DNA from: Anaerococcus urinomassiliensis
Lineage (GTDB): Bacteria > Bacillota > Clostridia > Tissierellales > Peptoniphilaceae
Assembly: GCF_900128425.1 (NCBI RefSeq)
Contig: NZ_LT635782.1
Span: 1,673,777 to 1,737,776, forward strand
DNA length: 64,000 nucleotides
Direction: 5' to 3'
The notes beneath the pieces are model-generated. The model saw only the letters and a program-made list of their open reading frames with translations, was not told where the DNA came from and made no database searches. The position numbers and the translations under genes are program-made. Below, piece by piece: positions 44,660-53,272 of the stretch; position 1 is the first letter of the stretch, and each line of letters begins with the position of its first letter.

Positions 44660-45943
44660 ATAATTCCTTTTAATTAAATTTTTTTCTTCAACAATCCTAT
44701 CAATATTCTCCATATAATCCCTCAAGTTTCTGGGATTTCTGTATTTTTTTCCATCCATTAGCTTGGAATTGGCATTCATGCCAAGTCCTATAATATTCTC
44801 TAGCTCTTCATTAATTGCTATATTGTAGTGTTGGGCTGTATTATTTTTTTGGTATCCCACGTTTTCAAGATTAGAGATGATATTTTTTTGGCGGTATAGA
44901 TAGTAGGGCTTGTAAGAATTATTTTCTGTGAATTTTTTTATGGCATCACTTATGATCAGAGCATCTTTAATAGATCCCATTTTATTATTTTCCCTGTATT
45001 TGCTGCCAACCTTGCTGGCTAGAGCATGGAAGGTAATATTATCTGGCTGGAGCTTTTCTAGGATTTCAAAATTTTTGGCAAAAGTTTCTGCATTCTCACC
45101 TACAAGACCAATAATAAAGTCCATATTTATTACAAAGCCTAATTCCCTAGCTACTTTATATATCTTAAGAAAGTGATTAAAGTCATAGGCCCTGCAAACT
45201 GATTTTATGACTCTTTCATTAAAGGTTTGTGGATTTAATGATATACCTGTTACACCATAATTGCTAAGTAATTTAAGTTTTTTATCATCAAGGGTATCTT
45301 CCCTGCCAGCTTCAAAAATATATTCAAAAGAGAAAAAATGTTCATTTATCTTATCTAAAAGTCTTTCAAGATCATAGTGGGACAAATCTGAGGGAGTCCC
45401 TCCCCCTACATAAATTGAAACCAAGTCACCTGTCTTATCAATATTATCAATTTCATAGCAAAGAGCATCTATATAGGCAGACCTATCATGATTCGGCCCA
45501 ATTAGGGTTGGATAGGAGCAGTATGAACACCTGGATGGGCAAAATGGAATATTTATATAAAGATTATAGTTATTTTCGTCAAAAGATAATTTATCTTGCT
45601 CATTTTTTACATCTATAAGCAGATCCAGCTTCTCATCTGATATGAAGTATTTTTCTTTTAATTCATCTGCCTTATATTTTTGTAAGAGTTTAGAAGGCTT
45701 AGATCCTGTTAGCATCCCCCATGGCGACTCATATCCTCTTTCTTTTACTAGCATGTTATACAAGGTAGATTTGAGCTGGTAGTTATCTTCGTAATGATAA
45801 GACCTATCCTTAAAAACAATCTCGTCATCGAAAATATCGATATCTCCTTCTTCTACGAATTCTATATCACTATGGTCATAGAAAATATTTAGGATATCAT
45901 ATACAATTTTTCTCTTATTTTTATCAAGCAAGTTAATTTTCAT
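44639..45943 (-). CDS. hemZ: HemZ-like coproporphyrinogen dehydrogenase (radical SAM)
   Basis: A 434-residue radical SAM protein. The cluster-binding cysteines 135, 139 and 142 are in PFCPSRCSYC; IYVGGGTPSDL follows, and the N-terminal MLVKERGYESPWGMLTGSKP block distinguishes HemZ from HemW. It is named for anaerobic coproporphyrinogen oxidation. No other heme genes are in the window, so a HemW-like or unknown radical SAM role cannot be excluded. It is a single-gene unit. Confidence 0.85.
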   Translation of the reverse strand: MKINLLDKNKRKIVYDILNIFYDHSDIEFVEEGDIDIFDDEIVFKDRSYHYEDNYQLKSTLYNMLVKERGYESPWGMLTGSKPSKLLQKYKADELKEKYFISDEKLDLLIDVKNEQDKLSFDENNYNLYINIPFCPSRCSYCSYPTLIGPNHDRSAYIDALCYEIDNIDKTGDLVSIYVGGGTPSDLSHYDLERLLDKINEHFFSFEYIFEAGREDTLDDKKLKLLSNYGVTGISLNPQTFNERVIKSVCRAYDFNHFLKIYKVARELGFVINMDFIIGLVGENAETFAKNFEILEKLQPDNITFHALASKVGSKYRENNKMGSIKDALIISDAIKKFTENNSYKPYYLYRQKNIISNLENVGYQKNNTAQHYNIAINEELENIIGLGMNANSKLMDGKKYRNPRNLRDYMENIDRIVEEKNLIKRNYKNTRKS

Positions 45944-46041
45944 GGAAATATTGTACCACTTATCGGCAAAAACCTACCAGTTGTCCTTAAATCATTGACG
46001 GATTTTTTATCTATTATAAAATAAAAGCAAGGAGATAGTAG

Positions 46042-46482
46042 ATGAGAGTTGAGATAGTAGTTGATGAAAATTTAAAAGAAAAGGAAGTTATAATCAAAAC
46101 TCCAAAAATAGACCAGGAAAGCCTTGATATCAAAGAAAAAATCTCGGCTAATGAAATAGAGGTCCTATCGGGCATCTATGACGATAAGCTTGAAATCATA
46201 GACCTTGATGACATCATAAGAATCTATGCCAATGACAAGAAAGTATTCACAGTAACTGAAAAAAAGACTTACCTTATGAAGCTTCCCCTTTATAAAATCG
46301 AAGACTACTTAAGTGGGAAAAATTTTGTAAGAATATCAAATTCTGAGATTATAAATTTGGATAAGACCAAAAATTTTGATTTTAAGTACCTTGGTACCAT
46401 AAGCTGTGAAATGGACAATGGGGATATCTGCTTTGTATCTCGCAGGGCTATGAAAAAAGTAAGAGAAATACTTGGAGTCTAG
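46042..46482 (+). CDS. LytTR-domain DNA-binding regulator
   Basis: A 146-residue protein with a C-terminal LytTR DNA-binding domain (IYANDKKVFTVTEKK, YLSGKNFVRISNSEIINLDK, DICFVSRRAMKKVREILG). There is no receiver domain, so it is not a two-component partner. It is followed nine bases later by a small membrane protein, the arrangement known for LytTR regulators with an inhibitory or sensing membrane partner. GGAGAT precedes the ATG. Target genes are unknown. Confidence 0.87.
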   Translation: MRVEIVVDENLKEKEVIIKTPKIDQESLDIKEKISANEIEVLSGIYDDKLEIIDLDDIIRIYANDKKVFTVTEKKTYLMKLPLYKIEDYLSGKNFVRISNSEIINLDKTKNFDFKYLGTISCEMDNGDICFVSRRAMKKVREILGV

Positions 46483-46490
46483 GAGGATAT

Positions 46491-46994
46491 ATGTACGATT
46501 ACGAAAAAGCTCTAGAAGATAAGAAATTTAAATTAAAAGACTATATACTTTTCCCATTTGCTGGACTTGGATTTATATTTTTCCTATCAATTATCTTTCA
46601 TGATAAAGCTAGCCAAGAATATTCATTCATAACATCAGCTTTTATGGCAGGCAAAAGTCTAAAAGAAGCATATCTACTGCAAGCAAGCATAATATTAGGA
46701 ACTTTCTTAATTGTTGGTTTATTATATACACATGTAATACTAAGGCTAGAAAAAAACGAAAAAATCCCCCTTGCCCTGGTAGATTTAATATTTCTTATAT
46801 GCTGTGTTCTTCCTATCCACATAATGGTCTATGCCTTAGGAATAGAGCAAATACTAAGTTCTGACACAAAAAGGAAAGCTATAACGATAATACTAACAAT
46901 GGTAATTTTAAGAATTAGAGAAATATATAGGCAAGTAAAGATAAACAAAAAAGTTAATCAAAGGCTCAAAAAGGGACCGTTGCAAAATAGATAA
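46491..46994 (+). CDS. DUF3021-like four-helix membrane protein
   Basis: A 167-residue protein with about four hydrophobic segments, resembling DUF3021 proteins that lie next to LytTR regulators. GGAGGA precedes the ATG. The last eight residues (KKGPLQNR) and the stop are encoded by the start of the MITE-like repeat at 46971, so the natural C-terminus has probably been replaced. Its likely role is to hold the LytTR regulator at the membrane; this is inferred from the pairing. Confidence 0.75.
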   Translation: MYDYEKALEDKKFKLKDYILFPFAGLGFIFFLSIIFHDKASQEYSFITSAFMAGKSLKEAYLLQASIILGTFLIVGLLYTHVILRLEKNEKIPLALVDLIFLICCVLPIHIMVYALGIEQILSSDTKRKAITIILTMVILRIREIYRQVKINKKVNQRLKKGPLQNR

Positions 46995-47127
46995 ATCGTT
47001 CCTATATCATTCGAGCACTCTCCCAGAAAGTTTGGCCTCCCTAAGCCGGCGGGCTAATCCTCAAACTTTCTGGGAGTGCACTCCAATGATGGAACGTTAG
47101 ATATCTATCAATTTGCAACAGCCTCTT
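46971..47127. repeat. MITE-like repeat with a strong central hairpin
   Basis: A 157-bp element. Its right end, read on the minus strand, is AAGAGGCTGTTGCAAATTG and its left end AAGGGACCGTTGCAAAATAG, both matching the ends of the 49521 repeat. Inside, CTCCCAGAAAGTTTG pairs perfectly with CAAACTTTCTGGGAG around a core GCCTCCCTAAGCCGGCGGGC then TAATCCT. The core is the TAGCCCGCCGGCT unit in reverse. The element starts inside the DUF3021-like gene and ends just before the CpXC-gene stop. Confidence 0.82.
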
Positions 47128-47128
47128 C

Positions 47129-47764
47129 TTATTTTTTCAAAAATTCATAGGCCCAAGCCTTGTCAATCTTTTCTGCCTTGGACTCATCAAATAGGCCTTT
47201 GTATTGGTCAACTATTCTGTCATATACAGGTCTTACAAAGCCTAGGGTGTACTCCTGGCCACTTGTAGTCCTTAGCAAAAATGTATCTTGATCTATTAGC
47301 CTAAATGACTCTAGATCATCGTGGTTAAATTCTAATTCATCGCTTTCCAATAGCATATATTTTAGAATTTCTACTGCCTTATCAGACAAGTAATTTTCAA
47401 AAATTACGATTTTCTCGCGAACTTCTTCTATGTCGGTTGTCATCCTTGTTAAGTATTTTTCCTGCTCATCCTTGTGAAACTTATCAAGCATAGCAAGACT
47501 TGATACAAAGGCAAGTCTGTTTTTTACATCGGTAAATTTAGGATCATTTACTATCATAAACTTAGTATCTTCGTCTGTGTAAACAAATCTATAGTTTAAG
47601 ATAAATTCGTGCCTGCAATTAGGACAAGTTATTTTCCCAAATTCATTTGTAAGTATGGCCTTTCTATCATCTGTTGTTGCAAATGCTGCTGTATTTAGGT
47701 CTTTCTCAAAAGAATATCCACATGACGGGCATGTTATTCCAAAAGTCTTTTCTCTAGTTTGCAT
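47129..47764 (-). CDS. CpXC-domain protein
   Basis: A 211-residue protein with an N-terminal CpXC zinc-binding domain: ITCPSCGYSF and ITCPNCRHEFIL provide two CPxC pairs. The remainder is mixed alpha/beta with no recognised domain. The ATG at 47764 is chosen because AAGG lies eight bases upstream; a GTG nine bases earlier is in frame. It follows the PPC-domain gene by 10 bases. The MITE-like repeat abuts its stop. Function unknown. Confidence 0.75.
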   Translation of the reverse strand: MQTREKTFGITCPSCGYSFEKDLNTAAFATTDDRKAILTNEFGKITCPNCRHEFILNYRFVYTDEDTKFMIVNDPKFTDVKNRLAFVSSLAMLDKFHKDEQEKYLTRMTTDIEEVREKIVIFENYLSDKAVEILKYMLLESDELEFNHDDLESFRLIDQDTFLLRTTSGQEYTLGFVRPVYDRIVDQYKGLFDESKAEKIDKAWAYEFLKK

Positions 47765-47774
47765 ATTATCCACC

Positions 47775-48194
47775 TTAAAACTCTATGGTATTAATCTTTA
47801 GTTCAGGGTCGTGCTTTTTGACAAGTTCACCATCTAGGATATCTACAAATAGCTCCACTGTCAAAGAACATGTGCCTTCTCCTAGGTGGCCACCGATTAT
47901 AGAAAAGTCTTCTCTACCACAAGTAATGTGAGCATGAACCATTGGTTCTCCCTCAAATCTTGTGACATTGCCAACTAGGCTTGTGATTTCCATATCTTCA
48001 CTAAAAGTTTCCCAGTCATACTGACTGTCTCCTGGGTGAAGCAGACCAAGTTTTATCTCATTTGCTGCTCCAATTCCTGCAAAATGACAAGCTTTTATAT
48101 CTTCTTCTCTTGCCATTTTCTCGATTGATTCTATAATCTTGTCACCTTTTTTTAGTCTAAGTACAATTTTATTTCCAAATTTTTTATAATCCAT
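47775..48194 (-). CDS. PPC/DUF296-domain protein
   Basis: A 139-residue single-domain protein of the PCC/PPC family. FAGIGAANEIKLGLL and MVHAHITCGREDFSIIGGHL contain the conserved glycine and histidine positions. The plant relatives bind DNA through AT-hooks, which are absent here. Bacterial members form trimers with unknown ligand; the histidines suggest a metal. It is followed by the CpXC gene and is 41 bases after the ECF S component stop, all on the same strand. Confidence 0.8.
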   Translation of the reverse strand: MDYKKFGNKIVLRLKKGDKIIESIEKMAREEDIKACHFAGIGAANEIKLGLLHPGDSQYDWETFSEDMEITSLVGNVTRFEGEPMVHAHITCGREDFSIIGGHLGEGTCSLTVELFVDILDGELVKKHDPELKINTIEF

Positions 48195-48235
48195 AATCCA
48201 CCTCTTAATGGATTTTTACCCAATCTTAAAGCTTA

Positions 48236-48781
48236 TTATTCAAACTTTATGGCTTTTAATAGTGGTATTGTAAGAATTGAGGCAAATATTACAGAAATGA
48301 CACCATTGGTAAATGAAACCCCAGCTTTTTGTACAATTTCAACCATACTAGCTTGGCGAGTCAATCCTAGGATGTAAACATTCTTTATATAAGATTTGCC
48401 AAGATATAGGATAATATATGTAAGTTGACCAAGTATAGATGCTAATACTATGCGAGATTTTTTAATCTCAACTTCCTTACCCTTTTTATAGAAAAACCAA
48501 CCTGCTACAGCAGCCAATAAAAATTTATTTAAAAATGTTGTCGGTGCTGATGTAAAATAAACTGGATCAAACAAATCAAAAATCGCTGAACCAAGCCCTG
48601 CGGCAAGCCCTCCAAACCCTGGTCCTAGGATAAGGCCTGATAAAAGGCAAAATACATTACCCAAGTGAAATCGAGTGTTGCCAAAAGGTGTTACAAATGG
48701 AATTTGCAAGTAATTTGATACAAAAACCAAGGCTGTAAACAGTCCTATGTAAGCAAGTTTTTTTGTAGTTAAATTTTTCAT
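48236..48781 (-). CDS. ECF transporter substrate-binding (S) component
   Basis: A 181-residue protein with about six hydrophobic segments. It shows the LAYIGLFTALVFVSNYL start and GNTRFHLGNVFCLLSGLILGPGFGGL region typical of vitamin-uptake S components. S components associate with a shared EcfA/T energising module, which is not in the window. The ligand is not clear and no riboswitch was seen upstream. It is the first of three co-directional genes. Confidence 0.82.
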   Translation of the reverse strand: MKNLTTKKLAYIGLFTALVFVSNYLQIPFVTPFGNTRFHLGNVFCLLSGLILGPGFGGLAAGLGSAIFDLFDPVYFTSAPTTFLNKFLLAAVAGWFFYKKGKEVEIKKSRIVLASILGQLTYIILYLGKSYIKNVYILGLTRQASMVEIVQKAGVSFTNGVISVIFASILTIPLLKAIKFE

Positions 48782-48848
48782 AATATCCTCCTCCCTAGCT
48801 AATAGTATACCATATAAAAAAACAGTATGATAAAAAGGAGGTGATAAA

Positions 48849-49520
48849 ATGAGTGAAAATTTAGGCCCAATACATTATATGATGTATGACAAAATAAAAT
48901 TTCAAGATAAAATAACAGCTTACTTGCTAGATAATGACACAAGCGAGCTTGATAAAATAGCTAAAGCTGTTTCAAAAAATCCGCTAGAAGAGTTAATCGA
49001 CCAGGATAATATACACGGATGGTTGGATTCAAAAATAGATGTAGTAGAAAAAAGATTAAATTATGCCCTAGGCCATAGTGATAATCCAAAGGAAAAAATT
49101 TTTGAATTTGGAAAGAAAATTGGTCATGATAAGAACTTTGACAACTTTAATCAAATTTTTTCTGACTTGAATATGTACCTACTTGATGGTATGCCTTGTG
49201 ACAACGGACTATCTGCCCAAGTAGATGACAATGGTGATTTGTATTTGATTACCAACACCAACCTACATGCAAAATATGAAAATGAAAACATAAACCCAGA
49301 AGATTCCCTTGATAATGTCTGCGAAGGGGGCCATGACCACGACCACCACGAAAGTTTTGAAGTAAGTGAAGGTAATGGTATCAATTTGAAAAATGAATCA
49401 AAAAACGAAAAATCCACCTACCATGACTTTAGATATGAATTTTTGAAAGGATATTTTTCAGATAGCCCATATGATGTTGAAATGGTAAATGGAATTAATT
49501 TTAGGATTTTTGGTAGATAA
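48849..49520 (+). CDS. Unrecognised protein with a histidine-rich segment
   Basis: A 223-residue acidic, soluble protein with no signal peptide or membrane segment. AAAGGAGG precedes the ATG. Residues about 160-168 read GGHDHDHHE, a likely metal-binding cluster, in a charged linker between two more ordered parts. The N-terminal half is helix-rich. No family was recognised. It is divergent from the ECF S component gene (67-base gap) and its stop codon abuts the MITE-like repeat at 49521. Confidence 0.75.
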   Translation: MSENLGPIHYMMYDKIKFQDKITAYLLDNDTSELDKIAKAVSKNPLEELIDQDNIHGWLDSKIDVVEKRLNYALGHSDNPKEKIFEFGKKIGHDKNFDNFNQIFSDLNMYLLDGMPCDNGLSAQVDDNGDLYLITNTNLHAKYENENINPEDSLDNVCEGGHDHDHHESFEVSEGNGINLKNESKNEKSTYHDFRYEFLKGYFSDSPYDVEMVNGINFRIFGR

Positions 49521-49700
49521 AAGGGGCTGTTGCAAATCAATAGATATTTATCGTTCCATCATTGGGTTGCACTTTGAGAAAATTTGAGATTTAGCCCGCC
49601 GGCTCATGGAGGCACTTAGCCCGTCGGCTGACTGAGACATTTTCTTGGAGGGTGCCAGAATGATTTTGGAACGATTTATCTTTTTTCAACAGCTCCCTTT
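49521..49700. repeat. MITE-like repeat with duplicated 25-bp core
   Basis: A 180-bp element with ends AAGGGGCTGTTGCAAATC (left) and, read on the minus strand, AAAGGGAGCTGTTGAAAA (right). CGTTCCATCATT and GATAAATCGTTCC segments inside both ends match the 46971 repeat in inverted orientation. The centre holds TAGCCCGCCGGCTCATGG at 49592 and TAGCCCGTCGGCTGACTG at 49617, exactly 25 bases apart. It begins right after a stop codon. Confidence 0.82.
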
Positions 49701-49723
49701 ATCTATGTATTTTTTATTTAAAA

Positions 49724-50377
49724 TTATAAAGTTTCCAGTAATTCTTCTGCTTCTTTGATATATTCATTAGCCTCTGCCATTAATCTGATTAGTTTATCCT
49801 TAACTTTTTCAATAGTTTTTGGATAGTTTTCTATGATATCTTCACAAGCGTCGATTTGTATTTTGGCATTTTCTATAGATTTTTCTAGATTAGCCTTTAT
49901 CTTCGCTATGTTTTCTAACTCTTCAACTTCCTTGAGAATATTTCCATTTTCTTCCTCTTCTGGAATATTTTCCTCCACCACTCCTGGAACGTACTCTTCA
50001 ACTTCTCCTGTGTTTTCATTTGAAGATCCACTATTATTTCCCTTGAAATAATTCTCTCCAACTTCTCCATTCTTGTTTCTATCGAGCATAAATGGATATT
50101 GCCAATCTTTGCTTTCTACAATAGGTAAGCTATATCTATTACTCGCCAAGAGCTCATCAATAGTCAGTGGAGTTCTGTTATCTGTATTCATAGTATCTAA
50201 TTCTGCTCTCTGACTATCTGTTAGTGCTAAATATGCATCTCTAGTCTTTGATGACCTATAAAAGGCTGAATTTTTATTAATAGATGACGCATATGACCTA
50301 TCGATGTGTACCATTTGTCCGGCAAAGGCAAAACTTAGAGCAAGTCCTGTCGCTAGAAATTTTTTGTTTATTTTCAT
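49724..50377 (-). CDS. Secreted protein with C-terminal helical module (short paralogue)
   Basis: A 217-residue secreted protein with a clear signal peptide (LALSFAFAGQMVHIDRSYA). It has an acidic, low-complexity middle (VPGVVEENIPEEEENG) and a C-terminal helical module of about 60 residues. That module (SIENAKIQIDACEDIIENYP) closely resembles the end of the next protein. It lacks the CAP-like domain of that neighbour. FMLDRNKNGEVGE resembles a calcium loop. There is no sortase signal. Function is unknown. Confidence 0.75.
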   Translation of the reverse strand: MKINKKFLATGLALSFAFAGQMVHIDRSYASSINKNSAFYRSSKTRDAYLALTDSQRAELDTMNTDNRTPLTIDELLASNRYSLPIVESKDWQYPFMLDRNKNGEVGENYFKGNNSGSSNENTGEVEEYVPGVVEENIPEEEENGNILKEVEELENIAKIKANLEKSIENAKIQIDACEDIIENYPKTIEKVKDKLIRLMAEANEYIKEAEELLETL

Positions 50378-50505
50378 TTACCCCCCCAGTAGATAAGGAT
50401 TTGTTAACGTTATAATTTATCCTTATTCAAGCAATTTATTTATATATATATTATTATAAATAATGTTTTTTATCAAATATTATAAGAAAACATTTAAATT
50501 TTTCA

Positions 50506-50535
50506 ATAAAAAAGAGCTGCTAGATAACTAACAGC
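50506..50535 (-). terminator. Terminator after the CAP-like gene
   Basis: GCTGCTAG (50516-50523) pairs with CTAACAGC (50528-50535) with one mismatch, followed on the minus strand by a T run. Confidence 0.75.
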
Positions 50536-50549
50536 ACCTTTATAATAAT

Positions 50550-51545
50550 TTATTGTCCTATCAAGGCCCTAAGTTCTTTTATAAGCTCTTTACTTTCCTC
50601 GATTAGTCCAAGTAGTTTTCCCTTAACATTTTTTATAGTTTCTGGATAATTATTAATCAAATCTTCTGAGGCCTTTATTTGTATTTCAGCTTCTTCGATT
50701 GATTTATCAACATTTTTTCTTACTTCTTCTGAAATTTCTTCTTTGTATTTACCAGTGCTTAGGATGTATTCACCCATTATTTTACTTTGTTCTTCATTGT
50801 TATTTGCCACATCTTTGGCAAATTCTGCTGTAGCAAATGTTTCTTTTTGCTTTGGATCTTTCACTTCAGCAAATCCAACATACTTATATCCTGGATTTAG
50901 AAGATCGTGCATACTAGAATTCCAATCGCCTCTTACACCATTTTCCTTTAATAAAAAGTCATATTGGGACTTATTATCTGCTTTTTCTAATTTTCCATAT
51001 GACCATTTGCCAATTGGGTCTGTAATTTTAGGGTCAATTGTATCTGCTGTAAGGACTTCTCTGTCTGAATGCCTTCCATTGACTGTGGCAGTGGTAAAAT
51101 CTGAAAAGTCAGGTCTTTGGCTGCCTAAGCCTGTGTATGTTTGTTCAAAAGATCTTTGGATGGCGATTTTTTCCAAATCATTTGACCATTTTATTGCATT
51201 TACATATTCTTCTTTTGTTTCATAACCGAATTCCTTGGCAACATCTCGAATAGTGGTTCCTTTTTCGTTGTTTTCATCTAGGGTATATGGAACATTAGAT
51301 TCCCATGATTTGTCACGAACTTCACGAATTCCCATTAGGAATTGTTCATAAACAATGTCATTAGGATTTACTATAACTGTTTTTTCTTTGTAAGTTCCAC
51401 CAGCCTTTGCAACGCCTAGGTCTAAGTTTTTGTCTTTAGCTTCGCTTGTTGCAAGGCTAGTTGAAGGATTTGCAAGGCTATTTAAACCTAAAAATGAAAA
51501 CGACAAAGCAAGTGTTGCTGCTGTCAATTTTTTAATCTTTTTCAT
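50550..51545 (-). CDS. Secreted CAP-domain-like protein
   Basis: A 331-residue secreted protein. The signal peptide (KLTAATLALSFSFLGL) is followed by a CAP/SCP-like domain: SNDLEKIAIQRSFEQTYTG, HDLLNPGYKYVGFAEV and an ATAEF strand match the arrangement of these extracellular domains. It ends with the helical module SIEEAEIQIKASEDLINNYP shared with the shorter neighbour. AGAGAG precedes the ATG. CAP-family proteins in this group are extracellular, with mostly unknown roles. Confidence 0.72.
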   Translation of the reverse strand: MKKIKKLTAATLALSFSFLGLNSLANPSTSLATSEAKDKNLDLGVAKAGGTYKEKTVIVNPNDIVYEQFLMGIREVRDKSWESNVPYTLDENNEKGTTIRDVAKEFGYETKEEYVNAIKWSNDLEKIAIQRSFEQTYTGLGSQRPDFSDFTTATVNGRHSDREVLTADTIDPKITDPIGKWSYGKLEKADNKSQYDFLLKENGVRGDWNSSMHDLLNPGYKYVGFAEVKDPKQKETFATAEFAKDVANNNEEQSKIMGEYILSTGKYKEEISEEVRKNVDKSIEEAEIQIKASEDLINNYPETIKNVKGKLLGLIEESKELIKELRALIGQ

Positions 51546-51625
51546 AATTCTCTCCTTAAAAGCTTAGTAGCTTTACTAATTGTTTTGAAATCCTTACGTT
51601 ATAAAAATACCCGCTGAGTTTGATT

Positions 51626-53272
51626 TTAATCATTTACATCATGAAATCCTTTTTTGTAAGATTTTATTGAAATATTAGCCAAAAATACTGTCAAAAGAAT
51701 AATCATTAATAAATCTACTGCGCCTGCCAGATAGAAATTTCCCGATACATTTAATACAAATATAAATGCACCAATCAAAATCCCCGTAATAACCAGGGAA
51801 AGGAAGTAATATAGTATATTTTTTACATTACCCTTGCTGATTTCTTCTGGTCTTGTCCAATTAATTTTAATGTTTTTACTACCTACATATAGACCTTCAA
51901 AAGATGCTGTAAGACTTGCAAGCATCATTCCTAAAAATAAAAATATGCTGTTTACTAGTCCAAAATTAAAGACAAGTCCATATATTATGCAGAGTATGAG
52001 ATTAAATGCCCCAGTTACTAGAAGGCCAGAAAACATCCTAGCCTTAAAATGGCTTACTGGATCTATTGGGAGAGTTTGGAATAGGTAAAAACTCTTGTGT
52101 TCCCTTGAAAGGGACGTGCTTGTAAGACCTCCATTTACCCACATTAATAGACCCAAGGCAAAGCCAATAAGAAATATTGCTAATTTTATCTCTCCTCCAC
52201 CAAAATCTAGTGTTTGCAAATCTACTACTAATTTCTTACCTGTAGTGAATCCCAATATTCCAAAGATCATAATCATACTTGCAGCTGGATATATAAATAT
52301 TACATTTGAAAATAAATTTTTGATATCCCTTCTAAAGATAGCCGCAAATTGAGACGAACTTTTGAAATCTTTATCAGATAGGCTATGTTCCTTTTTCTTA
52401 CCCGCTGATCCTTCTTTTTCACTCAGACTATCATAGTAGAATTTATCTGCTAATTTGTAAGTTACAAACAAAAACAATGCTGATATACCAATTAAGATTA
52501 TTGTGTAGATTAGCTTTTGCTTTATATCTCCACCAAGGCTTTGACCAAAGATTTTGGCATTAAAAAATACATTTGATATTCCACTTAGCTTATCAATAGT
52601 TCTATTTATAGTTCCTGAATCCACCTGTTCTATACTACTTCCACCATAAGCGTAAAAGTAAATAATGCCTGTGATAATTAGGAGTATAACATATCCAAGA
52701 TTTTTAAAAAGTTTTCTGTGACTGCCTGCATTTGTAAATCTTATAATAAGTAAGATTATAATAGTTAAAATACAATTTGGAACTATAATCAAGCCAAAGA
52801 AATTAATTAATCCAAGGACTAACACTGGTAGAGAAAATCCTTTGTAAGAGAAATAAATTCCCAAGGCTATAAATAAAAATAAAATATAGTCTACAAAAGA
52901 TCCTATTTCTCCAAGTAGTTTTCCTATAAATAATTCACCTTGTCCAATTGGCAGAGTCTTATATATCTTTATATTTTTATCTGAGAAAAAGCCTGATAAA
53001 ATCTTTGGTATATAAAAAATCAAAATCATCAGCACTATAGCCATACCAAAAAATGTGAAATACATGGCTTCTCCGTTTTCCTTTACCAAGAACACATTTG
53101 CTAATATATTCATGATTGTAAAAAAAATAAAAAATAAAAACAAATAGGTGAATAAGAAAAACAAAATCCTTAAAAAATAATTATTTGGCAAATTTGGGGC
53201 TTTTTTGCTTGGAAAATATGGGAAAAATGCTTCTTTAAAATGATATTTTGCAACTGTCCATAAATTATTCAT
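51626..53272 (-). CDS. ABC exporter permease
   Basis: A 548-residue membrane protein with about twelve hydrophobic segments. The FSDKNIKIYKTLPIGQGELFIGKLLGE block is typical of large ABC-2-type exporter permeases. Its start overlaps the upstream ATPase by eight bases. The gene pair forms a complete exporter. What it exports is not known. A role in peptide or antimicrobial resistance is possible but not shown. Confidence 0.85.
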   Translation of the reverse strand: MNNLWTVAKYHFKEAFFPYFPSKKAPNLPNNYFLRILFFLFTYLFLFFIFFTIMNILANVFLVKENGEAMYFTFFGMAIVLMILIFYIPKILSGFFSDKNIKIYKTLPIGQGELFIGKLLGEIGSFVDYILFLFIALGIYFSYKGFSLPVLVLGLINFFGLIIVPNCILTIIILLIIRFTNAGSHRKLFKNLGYVILLIITGIIYFYAYGGSSIEQVDSGTINRTIDKLSGISNVFFNAKIFGQSLGGDIKQKLIYTIILIGISALFLFVTYKLADKFYYDSLSEKEGSAGKKKEHSLSDKDFKSSSQFAAIFRRDIKNLFSNVIFIYPAASMIMIFGILGFTTGKKLVVDLQTLDFGGGEIKLAIFLIGFALGLLMWVNGGLTSTSLSREHKSFYLFQTLPIDPVSHFKARMFSGLLVTGAFNLILCIIYGLVFNFGLVNSIFLFLGMMLASLTASFEGLYVGSKNIKINWTRPEEISKGNVKNILYYFLSLVITGILIGAFIFVLNVSGNFYLAGAVDLLMIILLTVFLANISIKSYKKGFHDVND

